Below are positions 1 through 5,137 of a DNA stretch of 5,137 nucleotides, in pieces (the first letter of the stretch is position 1; the number at the start of each line of letters is the position of its first letter). The notes beneath the pieces were generated by a model. That model saw only the letters and a program-made list of their open reading frames with translations, ran no database searches and was not told the origin of the DNA. The translations under genes were made by a program, and so were the position numbers. The DNA comes from Pseudomonadota bacterium. GTDB taxonomy: Bacteria; Desulfobacterota; BSN033; WVXP01; G020346125. The stretch lies in assembly GCA_030672465.1 (NCBI GenBank), contig DAOVGJ010000150.1, positions 1 through 5,137 of the forward strand. The letters are read 5' to 3'.

Positions 1-432
1 GATTTGTTTCATATCCTCGAATTCTTGGATGTGGATTACGAGATTGATGTGGATGCCTTAAACCACGCCTACCGAAAGCGGATTATGGGAAGCCACATCA
101 TCCTTTTCAATAAGAGGCATGTTCCCTTAAAGGTGGGCGGAGATCTGAGATCCGGCGTCTATCGATACGACTCCGGAGGACATCGCATAGAATTCATCCG
201 TGAGGGCGTGAGGTATGAGGATCTGCGAGTTGACGATGAGTTCATCCTCACCGACGCGGTTCCCCGCGAGGGGAGTACCGTTGTTTTCAATGACGAGCTG
301 ACCAGGGTTTGTCGGATCCTCTTCCCGTCTCAAATCATCGAATCCCCCATGAAGCTCAATGGGAAAACGAGGGAGATCATTAATCTGGTGTATGACCAAT
401 TCGACTTTCGACCTCTCAGTCCAGAGTATTGA
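1..432 (+). CDS. Unrecognised protein, C-terminal part (gene runs off the left edge)
   Basis: The frame is open from the first base of the window to a TGA at 430-432, giving about 143 residues. A TTG lies at codon 2, but the sequence around it (LFHILEFLDVDYEIDVDAL) reads like the interior of a protein and no ribosome binding site can be seen, so I treat the gene as 5'-truncated. The visible part is charged and soluble, with no membrane segment, signal peptide or cysteine cluster; its only Cys is in TRVCRIL. Its middle looks beta-rich: two probable hairpins around SHIILFNKRHVPLKVGG and GGHRIEFIREG, then an acidic stretch DLRVDDEFILTD. The end is probably helical (NGKTREIINLVYDQFDF). I do not recognise the family and assign no function. 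It lies just upstream of the ATP-grasp ligase, in the same frame and direction, so the two are probably cotranscribed and it may act in the same pathway. The call as a real gene rests on open frame, plausible composition and this context. Confidence 0.65.
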   Translation, partial: DLFHILEFLDVDYEIDVDALNHAYRKRIMGSHIILFNKRHVPLKVGGDLRSGVYRYDSGGHRIEFIREGVRYEDLRVDDEFILTDAVPREGSTVVFNDELTRVCRILFPSQIIESPMKLNGKTREIINLVYDQFDFRPLSPEY

Positions 433-462
433 TCCGATGTCGCGTTGAGCTTTTTCCGACCA

Positions 463-1689
463 ATGAAGAGTGATATCGTTTTATTCACCGGAATCCAGCG
501 ATTTTGCCGAACCCTCAAGGAGAGGGGGTACCGTATCGCGGTACTTCGGGAGAGGGGGGAGCAATTAGCCGAGAGGAAAGAGGTCGATTACATTATCGAT
601 TACGATCCCCAGCACCTGGATGGATTGATGGAGACTGTCAAGGGGTTGCCGTTTAGGAACGAAATATTGACGGTTATAAATCGAAGGGAGAAGCGGGTAA
701 AGGAGTTTGCGGTGCTGAATATGGCCTTGGGCAGGAAGGGAATCGGATTGGAGGAGGCCGAATGGTTAAGCGACAAGTACTTGATGCGGAAACGGATGGT
801 CCAGTACGACCCCTCCATCTCGCCCGCATTTCAGTTGATCGAGGACCCGAGATCACCTTCTCCACACCTCCGGATCGGTTTTCCCCTGATGATCAAGCCC
901 AGAAACCTGTTCAAGAGCCAATTGGTTGTTCGATGTGACGTGCTCCATGATTTGGGAGGAACACTCCGGATGGTTGCGAGCCGCATGGATGAGACGGCCA
1001 ACCGTCATGGAATTATCCCGAAGAAGGGGTTACTGGTGGAGGAGTACGTCCGGGGCAGGGAGCTTTCCATCGACTCCTTCGTTTCGCCAACGGGGGAGGT
1101 TTATCATTCCCCCGTTGTGGAGTTGGTGGTGGCCGAGGACATAGGGATCGAGGATTGTCATGTATTCGCCCGGATGGTGCCGAGTCAATTCGACCCATCG
1201 CAAGTGGCGGCCATCGAGCGGGTAGCCGAAAAGGGAATTCGGGCCTTACGGTTAGTCAACTCACCTGCCCATATCGACATGATCTATACCCCAACGGGGC
1301 CCAAGCTGCTCGAGGTAGGAGCACGGGTGGGGGGCTACCGGTCGGAGATGATGAAGCTGTCATTCGGCATCGACCTTGATGAGGTGGCCTTCTCCACCTC
1401 CCTGGGCAAGGGGGGAGATTTGGTTCCCAAGTTCGAAAAAAGCACCGCCGTTTTGGAATTTTTCCCCCCTCGGGAGGGGGTGTTAAAGGGTATCAGGGGG
1501 TTAGAAGAGGTGGGAACGCTCGGGTCCTTCTCCAGGCTGAGACAGAGGATGAGGTTGGGGGAGAGGATCGGGCTTGCCCGGCAGGGGTACCGATGCCCCC
1601 TCTTCGTCGTTTTGAACCATGAGGAGGGGTCCGCTGTCCACCGTGACATGGAGGAGGCGAGAAGGACCATAACCATCGAGGTGGGGTGA
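463..1689 (+). CDS. ATP-grasp domain carboxylate-amine ligase
   Basis: This 408-residue cytosolic enzyme should activate a carboxylate as an acyl phosphate with ATP and join it to an amine (or another nucleophile), as in the L-amino-acid ligase/carbamoyl-phosphate-synthase-like branch of the ATP-grasp superfamily. Numbered from the ATG at 463: an N-terminal Rossmann-like lobe begins MKSDIVLFTG; DKYLMRKRM at 104-112 is the usual DK..mr helix; GFPLMIKP at 139-146 carries the ATP-binding Lys145, followed by the flexible loop; VEEYVRGRELSID at 192-204 is the hinge and adenine-binding strand; AHIDMIY at 269-275 and LLEVGARVGG at 282-291 hold the metal and phosphate ligands (Asp272, Glu284, Arg288). 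A C-terminal lobe (about 330-408) has the usual length for single-domain ligases. The common Glu-x-Asn metal motif is Glu-Val-Gly here. A TTG at 445 would add six residues; I prefer the ATG because the protein then begins at the first beta strand. Neither start has a clear Shine-Dalgarno, which suggests coupling to the upstream gene. The substrate cannot be read from the sequence. Confidence 0.9.
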   Translation: MKSDIVLFTGIQRFCRTLKERGYRIAVLRERGEQLAERKEVDYIIDYDPQHLDGLMETVKGLPFRNEILTVINRREKRVKEFAVLNMALGRKGIGLEEAEWLSDKYLMRKRMVQYDPSISPAFQLIEDPRSPSPHLRIGFPLMIKPRNLFKSQLVVRCDVLHDLGGTLRMVASRMDETANRHGIIPKKGLLVEEYVRGRELSIDSFVSPTGEVYHSPVVELVVAEDIGIEDCHVFARMVPSQFDPSQVAAIERVAEKGIRALRLVNSPAHIDMIYTPTGPKLLEVGARVGGYRSEMMKLSFGIDLDEVAFSTSLGKGGDLVPKFEKSTAVLEFFPPREGVLKGIRGLEEVGTLGSFSRLRQRMRLGERIGLARQGYRCPLFVVLNHEEGSAVHRDMEEARRTITIEVG

Positions 1690-1727
1690 AACCTTCGTTA
1701 CCAAGGGTATGGATCGAGGGGCTAAGC

Positions 1728-3146
1728 TCAAGATACGGGGCACACGACGACCAGAGAGCTTGCGGCGCCTCCCTGGGAGGCATTGATGGGGGTGTTTCGA
1801 TCCCCGGGGGAGACGCGAAGGAAGAAGGATTCTCCGAAGGAGTTGATGTTGTAATAGTATTGGCCCATCTCATATCGAGCGTTATCGGCATAGAGGAAGA
1901 AGCCCTTGGGAACCTTCACCCTGCACTGGGCAATCCATCGATACGGTACCTCGTGGAGCAGGGAATCGAAGCTTCTCCGGATATCCGATGGGACCAGTTT
2001 GACCCACTTGCCCCCATATGAAATCCTCCGTTTTAAGATGAATTCCTCCCCCCCCTTTATTCGATCTACTAATGTTCCCTTTCGAGCGAGCACATCGGGA
2101 GAGAGGATATACGTCTCCGGGATAAGGTTTCGGAGTTGCGGATAATCCTCCCTCATACGGGCCAAAAACCCCTTATCCTGCATCACCGTTGAAAAGAGGG
2201 GATTAACGATACAGACCTCGCGATTTAGATAGGCCTCAAGGAGATCCCGAACCCTTTCCCGCTGTTCGGCCGTGAAGTTACCTTTTTCAGCGTTCATTCT
2301 CCTCAGGAAGCTTTCGCTGGAGAATTTCCGGAAGATGAGGTGGACCTGTTTTCCCCGAAGGGTTACCATCCCCTTCTCCCTTCCCAAATCGAAAAGATCA
2401 CCTACCATCGCATGATGGCCTCTTTCCCGATAATATTGGGCGATCCCCCTGCATTCCGGTATGAGGTAGTAAGCCTGGGCTGTACTGGTGACGAGGGCGA
2501 TGGTGGGATCCTCGGGAAAACCCCGCTCCGAGTTTTTCCTGAACTCGGCGTAACAGTCCAATAGCCTGACGAGGGAGTCCTCCCTTGGATCATAAAAGGA
2601 GAATTGGTATTGCCCCTTCAGGAACGTCCCGAATGACCTGAGCATTTCGTCCTCCAAGAAGGAGCGACCGATCAGGCCACCATCCAATTCGCCCCCCGGG
2701 CACCCCGTGTTGATCTCCATCATCTGGAGCCCTCCGGCCGTCATGGCTAAATCCAGCCGATAGATGGGCATGGATTTTCGATATCCATGGTCTTGGAAAA
2801 ACCCCCACTTAGTCAGCCCATCCACGTCAGGCAGGAGTTTCTCCATCAGCGAGGGGTCGGCTTTCATTCTTCGAGCCAAATCCTCATAGCAGTTGGCAAC
2901 GAGCTGGGTAGCATTCCTTACTTCCTCCAGCCCTTCTTCGGTAATAAAGGCAGGGGAGGCATAGGGGTAAATGATCCCTTTAGGCGTGTGGAGATACCTG
3001 AAATCTTTGCATTCATCTAACCTCTTGGAGATCCTGGAGATGGAGCCCCTGACTAGGTCCGGGTTTTCCTCGACAAAGGTCTTAAAGTGCTCTGTGAACT
3101 GAAATGGGGGTAGAGAGGCACGGGAAGAAGGAGTGGCGGGGGTCAT
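1728..3146 (-). CDS. Circularly permuted ATP-grasp family protein
   Basis: This 472-residue protein shows the motif order of the circularly permuted ATP-grasp group, which includes glutathionylspermidine-synthase-like and COG2308-like proteins. The metal-binding strand comes first: PIYRLDLAMTAGG at 127-139 followed by MMEINTGCPGGE at 142-153 (Glu144, Asn146). Next are VHLIFRKFSSESF at 268-280 and NPLFSTVMQDKGFLARM at 315-331, equivalent to the N..gt.....DKa.la.l segment. The ATP-binding strand follows, FILKRRISYGGKWV at 369-382 (Lys372 and the glycine loop), then WIAQCRV at 404-410, and finally RVSP...INASQGGAA at 444-462, like the RVaP...SQGG end of the family. Members are thought to form amide bonds using ATP; the substrate here is unknown. 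No signal peptide or membrane segment is seen. It is the second gene of a leftward operon, 13 bases behind the radical SAM gene, with a strong ribosome binding site (AGGAGA, nine bases before the ATG). The family level is firm; the glutathionylspermidine synthase activity itself is not supported. Confidence 0.85.
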   Translation of the reverse strand: MTPATPSSRASLPPFQFTEHFKTFVEENPDLVRGSISRISKRLDECKDFRYLHTPKGIIYPYASPAFITEEGLEEVRNATQLVANCYEDLARRMKADPSLMEKLLPDVDGLTKWGFFQDHGYRKSMPIYRLDLAMTAGGLQMMEINTGCPGGELDGGLIGRSFLEDEMLRSFGTFLKGQYQFSFYDPREDSLVRLLDCYAEFRKNSERGFPEDPTIALVTSTAQAYYLIPECRGIAQYYRERGHHAMVGDLFDLGREKGMVTLRGKQVHLIFRKFSSESFLRRMNAEKGNFTAEQRERVRDLLEAYLNREVCIVNPLFSTVMQDKGFLARMREDYPQLRNLIPETYILSPDVLARKGTLVDRIKGGEEFILKRRISYGGKWVKLVPSDIRRSFDSLLHEVPYRWIAQCRVKVPKGFFLYADNARYEMGQYYYNINSFGESFFLRVSPGDRNTPINASQGGAASSLVVVCPVS

Positions 3147-3155
3147 TTGGCTCTT

Positions 3156-3161
3156 TCTCCT
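3156..3161 (-). promoter_or_regulatory. Ribosome binding site of the permuted ATP-grasp gene, overlapping the upstream stop codon
   Basis: Read on the minus strand, AGGAGA stands nine bases before the ATG at 3146-3144, and its first bases are part of the TAG stop (3162-3160) of the radical SAM gene. A ribosome terminating on the first gene would sit on this site, so the two genes are probably translationally coupled. It also fixes the start of the downstream gene. Confidence 0.8.
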
Positions 3162-4863
3162 AAGGGGACTTTTTGTCGATCAGCGCTTCAAGGCTTTTGA
3201 GGATACCATTTGCCTCCCTCGAATGGGGATTCCAGCCGTCCCCCCTTTTCAACCTCAATCGATTTAACTGATTGTTTAAGGAGAACAGTTCATATATGGT
3301 CTTGCGGGGATAGCCATCTCCCCTCAGGAGCTTATAGGTTTCCCAGGTGCTGCTCAGTCCATCGGTTACGGCTTCGGTTACGTTGGCAAGAATGTGGGCG
3401 TAAAATGCGGAGGCCTCGGCTGCGTCCATGGTGTTGTGCCTCCAGGCCCATCCGAGCCCCGTCATGCCGTGCTTCTTCCTTTCCCGATAGAGCAACATGG
3501 AACCCGAATAGTAGAAGAAGTTGAGCCTGTAGTAGGAGAGGCCCGATTGGTTGATGAAATCGATGGTCTGTTGGATGGTCTCCTCCCTCTCGCCGGGGTA
3601 TCCGAGGATGAAGGCCCCCGATACGTCAATACCCTGCCTATTCAAGTGGTCGATGGCCCTTTTAACCACATCAATGCCAAACCCCTTGCCCATTCGTCGA
3701 AGGATTCCAGCGTTTCCGGATTCGATTCCCATCTCGAGGAATTCGCATCCCGACCGGCTCATCAGGGCTGCAATTTCCCCCGTTATGGCATCGGGTCTGG
3801 CAAAGGAGGACCAGCCGAAGGGGAAGTCTTCCTCGATCATCATCCCACAGACCTGCCTCAGCCTCTCCGTGGAAGCGGTGAAATTGTCATCGGTAAACCG
3901 AATATGCCTTACGGAGCCATCTTGGGGGATGGATTTCAACTCCCTCCGCAAGGTTTCCAGGGACTTGTACTTAACCCCTTTAAAGAAATTCCGATAGGTA
4001 CAGAAGCGACATCGATAGAGACAGCCCCGGCTGGTGTTGATGGGGAGGGTCCTTCTCATATAGGTGGGATCAATTCGATCCCATTGGATATATTCATGGT
4101 CTAAGTCGATGTTTTCAGGCTTACGTTCGGTGAATACCAAGCCATTGGATCCATCATAGTATGCTGCGTTTTCAATCTCATCGATGGGCCTTCCATTCTT
4201 GAGCGCATCGATGGCCTTGATCAGGGTATGCTCGCCCTCGCTCTCGATAATGAAGAGGTCGACAAGCCCCCTGAAGCCCTCCAACCATTTCAAAGTCTGT
4301 TCTTTGAGACCATACCCCTTATCCATTACCTTTTTAATTAAGGCCCCTCCCACGATGACGGGAGTTCCCTCGTTATGGACCTTCACAAATCGGGCAATCT
4401 TCGCAATGTCATCAAAGGAGACGAAGGTGGATGAGATAGCAACCGCCAGGGGATCGTCTTTCAGGAGCTCGGCTAACCTGCCTTTCTCGGCGAAGTAATT
4501 GAGGATAACCCGGGAGGCAATGTGCCTCTTAGCCAGAAAATGGGAGAGATAAATGCCGTTCAGGGTGAGGGTGTTTGCCAGGGAAAGGTATTCCGCTGTA
4601 TTTTCCGGGGTGATGTGAACGATGGAATACCCGTTTTTGCAGTAGTTGATCAGGTCCAACAGCCCGAGAAGGTGTCCTTCAATGGTGAGCTGGGATTCCA
4701 GCAAATTCGTTTCAACCCGGTTTTGCATATCAACGAGGTCTATGCCTTCTATCCTGGGCGCATGTCGATGTGACCGCACAAGGGTGCGGCGGAATTTTTC
4801 CCTGATGTGTTGGTCAGTCGTAAATTCTTGGTTCATCGCGATGATAATAACCTCACCGGCCAT
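3160..4863 (-). CDS. Cobalamin-binding radical SAM enzyme, PhpK-like
   Basis: This 567-residue protein should cleave S-adenosylmethionine at a [4Fe-4S] cluster to make a radical, with cobalamin as second cofactor, most often to methylate an unreactive carbon or phosphorus atom. Residues about 1-250 form the B12-binding Rossmann-like part (VIIIAMNQ at 5-12; LTLNGIYLSHFLAKRH at 99-114; VAISSTFVSFDDIAKIARF at 141-159; TPVIVGGALI at 167-176). The base-off Asp-x-His-x-x-Gly motif is not seen, as is common for this class. The radical SAM core follows: GCLYRCRFC at 280-288 is CX3CX2C (Cys281, Cys285, Cys288); RFTDDNF at 322-328; LEMGIESGN at 376-384; ILGYPGE at 419-425. The LNGIYL segment, the N-terminal IIIAMN and the WRHNTMDAAEA block at 474-484 recall, from memory, the PhpK P-methyltransferase family. 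The ATG is firmly set: an in-frame TAA lies five codons upstream and a purine-rich GGGGGAAGAGG precedes it. It heads the operon with the permuted ATP-grasp gene. Cofactor use is well supported; the reaction and substrate are not. Confidence 0.92.
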   Translation of the reverse strand: MAGEVIIIAMNQEFTTDQHIREKFRRTLVRSHRHAPRIEGIDLVDMQNRVETNLLESQLTIEGHLLGLLDLINYCKNGYSIVHITPENTAEYLSLANTLTLNGIYLSHFLAKRHIASRVILNYFAEKGRLAELLKDDPLAVAISSTFVSFDDIAKIARFVKVHNEGTPVIVGGALIKKVMDKGYGLKEQTLKWLEGFRGLVDLFIIESEGEHTLIKAIDALKNGRPIDEIENAAYYDGSNGLVFTERKPENIDLDHEYIQWDRIDPTYMRRTLPINTSRGCLYRCRFCTYRNFFKGVKYKSLETLRRELKSIPQDGSVRHIRFTDDNFTASTERLRQVCGMMIEEDFPFGWSSFARPDAITGEIAALMSRSGCEFLEMGIESGNAGILRRMGKGFGIDVVKRAIDHLNRQGIDVSGAFILGYPGEREETIQQTIDFINQSGLSYYRLNFFYYSGSMLLYRERKKHGMTGLGWAWRHNTMDAAEASAFYAHILANVTEAVTDGLSSTWETYKLLRGDGYPRKTIYELFSLNNQLNRLRLKRGDGWNPHSREANGILKSLEALIDKKSP

Positions 4864-4866
4864 CGC

Positions 4867-4877
4867 CTCTTCCCCCC
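4867..4877 (-). promoter_or_regulatory. Ribosome binding site of the radical SAM gene
   Basis: On the minus strand the run GGGGGGAAGAG(G) ends just before the ATG at 4863-4861; its GGGGA part lies seven bases upstream of the start. An in-frame TAA at 4881-4879 with no other start codon in between makes this the only possible start for the gene. Confidence 0.65.
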
Positions 4878-4888
4878 GTTACGTCAAG

Positions 4889-4916
4889 GATATAATGATT
4901 CCGAACCATTTTTCAA
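4889..4916 (-). promoter_or_regulatory. Candidate sigma-70-type promoter for the leftward operon
   Basis: Read leftward, TTGAAA (4916-4911) and TATATC (4894-4889) are separated by 16 bases: five of six and four of six matches to the -35 and -10 consensus. Transcription would begin near 4882, giving a leader of about 19 bases that contains the ribosome binding site. A leader this short leaves no room for a riboswitch. Position and spacing support it; no experiment is implied. Confidence 0.5.
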
Positions 4917-4938
4917 GGAAACTGTCGCGAGTTTTCAT

Positions 4939-4965
4939 AGGTCTCCACCGAGTTTCTTGGGACCT
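4939..4965. repeat. Imperfect inverted repeat upstream of the leftward promoter
   Basis: AGGTC, a single unpaired T, then CCA (4939-4947) pairs with TGGGACCT (4958-4965): eight base pairs with one bulge and a ten-base loop. It lies about 23 bases upstream of the leftward -35 box and is not followed by a T-run in either direction, so an operator or activator site is more likely than a terminator. It could also be chance. Confidence 0.3.
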
Positions 4966-5023
4966 CTGTATTTCCTGAGCGCTGTTTTCCCTTCCTGCTC
5001 AGCCTCGTCCGGCAAATCAGACG

Positions 5024-5063
5024 TATGGAAAGTGCTTTTCTCCATAAGCTCAAGAAATATGGA
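5024..5063. promoter_or_regulatory. Three TATGGA boxes at 17-bp spacing, possible operator array
   Basis: TATGGA occurs at 5024-5029, its reverse complement TCCATA at 5041-5046, and TATGGA again at 5058-5063; the start-to-start distance is exactly 17 bp both times and the orientation alternates. The first two boxes also form a hairpin-capable dyad of nine pairs with one bulged C, one G-T pair and a four-base loop (5024-5046). The array ends ten bases before the rightward -35 box, a usual place for an activator, and about 108 bases upstream of the leftward -35. No regulator is known for it. Confidence 0.4.
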
Positions 5064-5073
5064 ACTAAATGCA

Positions 5074-5103
5074 TTGACAAAGGAAAAGGCCACATTTTAG
5101 AAT
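5074..5103 (+). promoter_or_regulatory. Strong sigma-70-type promoter for the right-edge gene
   Basis: TTGACA at 5074-5079 matches the -35 consensus perfectly, and TAGAAT at 5098-5103 matches the -10 consensus at five of six positions, with an 18-base spacer. Transcription would start about seven bases downstream of the -10, at 5110 or 5111, which is the A of the next gene's ATG. Confidence 0.6.
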
Positions 5104-5110
5104 TCATCTA

Positions 5111-5137
5111 ATGAAAGTGGTATTCCTCTATCCCCCC
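5111..5137 (+). CDS. Start of a further gene, probably a B12-binding radical SAM protein (runs off the right edge)
   Basis: An ATG at 5111 opens a frame that reads MKVVFLYPP and is still open at the window end. Short beta strands of the form MKvl.l.PP are the usual first strand of cobalamin-binding radical SAM proteins, although some glycosyltransferases and other Rossmann-type proteins start in a similar way. In-frame upstream codons contain no ATG, GTG or TTG before a TGA at 5075-5077, so this ATG is the first standard start. No Shine-Dalgarno is present; the promoter just upstream predicts a leaderless message instead. Only nine codons are visible, so the family is a guess from the motif and from the neighbouring radical SAM gene. 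It is transcribed away from the leftward operon and probably shares its control region. Confidence 0.5.

Noticed and set aside
3394..4104. Long rightward frame of 236 codons antisense to the radical SAM gene
   Set aside because: It mirrors a strongly supported coding frame, including the CX3CX2C region, and its translation has no family-like motifs; it is a shadow of codon bias.
4882..4887. TTGACG on the minus strand as a -35 box for the leftward operon
   Set aside because: Its -10 would fall at the ATG of the radical SAM gene, whose start is fixed by an upstream in-frame stop.
4891..4896. Perfect TATAAT on the plus strand
   Set aside because: No -35-like hexamer stands 16-18 bases upstream and nothing plausible begins just downstream on that strand.
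4975..5002. CTGAGC...GCTCAG inverted repeat as a terminator or operator
   Set aside because: Six base pairs around a 16-base gap with no T-run; easily chance.
4807..5100. Rightward 97-codon frame overlapping the start of the radical SAM gene
   Set aside because: Its first part is antisense to the well-supported radical SAM N-terminus and the rest crosses the control region; no protein features.
4913..5107. Leftward 64-codon frame inside the divergent control region
   Set aside because: It overlaps the rightward promoter, the TATGGA array and the dyad, has an unconvincing composition and no recognisable motif or ribosome binding site.
4930..5110. Cobalamin riboswitch upstream of the B12 radical SAM gene; GGAGACCT on the minus strand (4946-4939) matches the core of the B12 box
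   Set aside because: Only this eight-base word fits. The flanking bases of the box differ, the other conserved blocks of the aptamer are not found, and the best promoter lies downstream of the element, so it would not be transcribed from there.

Overview
The window is bacterial DNA of moderate GC content, densely coded. It looks like an accessory biosynthetic locus rather than a housekeeping region. Codon choice (frequent AGG/CGG for Arg, GAG/GAA for Glu) and the mix of families would fit an anaerobic environmental bacterium, for example of the Desulfobacterota/Nitrospirota kind, but nothing here fixes the taxon and that guess is weak.

Layout, left to right. (1) A rightward gene enters from the left edge and ends at 432; I do not recognise its product. 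(2) Thirty bases later, in the same reading frame, a rightward ATP-grasp ligase runs from 463 to 1689. (3) It converges, across a 38-base gap with no visible terminator, on a leftward two-gene operon. The downstream gene of that operon (3146 to 1728) encodes a circularly permuted ATP-grasp protein. The upstream gene (4863 to 3160) encodes a cobalamin-binding radical SAM enzyme that resembles the PhpK group of methyltransferases. The two are 13 bases apart, and the ribosome binding site of the second overlaps the stop codon of the first. (4) A 247-base divergent control region (4864-5110) holds a good promoter for each direction, an imperfect dyad and a striking array of three TATGGA boxes spaced exactly 17 bp apart. 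(5) At 5111 a new rightward gene begins; its first nine residues, MKVVFLYPP, are typical of another B12-binding radical SAM protein. Its promoter is placed so that the transcript would be leaderless.

Taken together, the locus combines two amide/ester-forming ATP-grasp enzymes of different topology with at least one, and perhaps two, B12-dependent radical SAM enzymes. The simplest reading is a small-molecule or peptide-like pathway: carboxylates are activated as acyl phosphates and joined to amines by the ATP-grasp enzymes, and a radical SAM enzyme methylates or rearranges an unreactive carbon (or phosphorus). No carrier proteins, NRPS/PKS modules, RiPP precursor or phosphonate genes are seen inside the window. 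The product is unknown, and the joint pathway is an inference from gene clustering.
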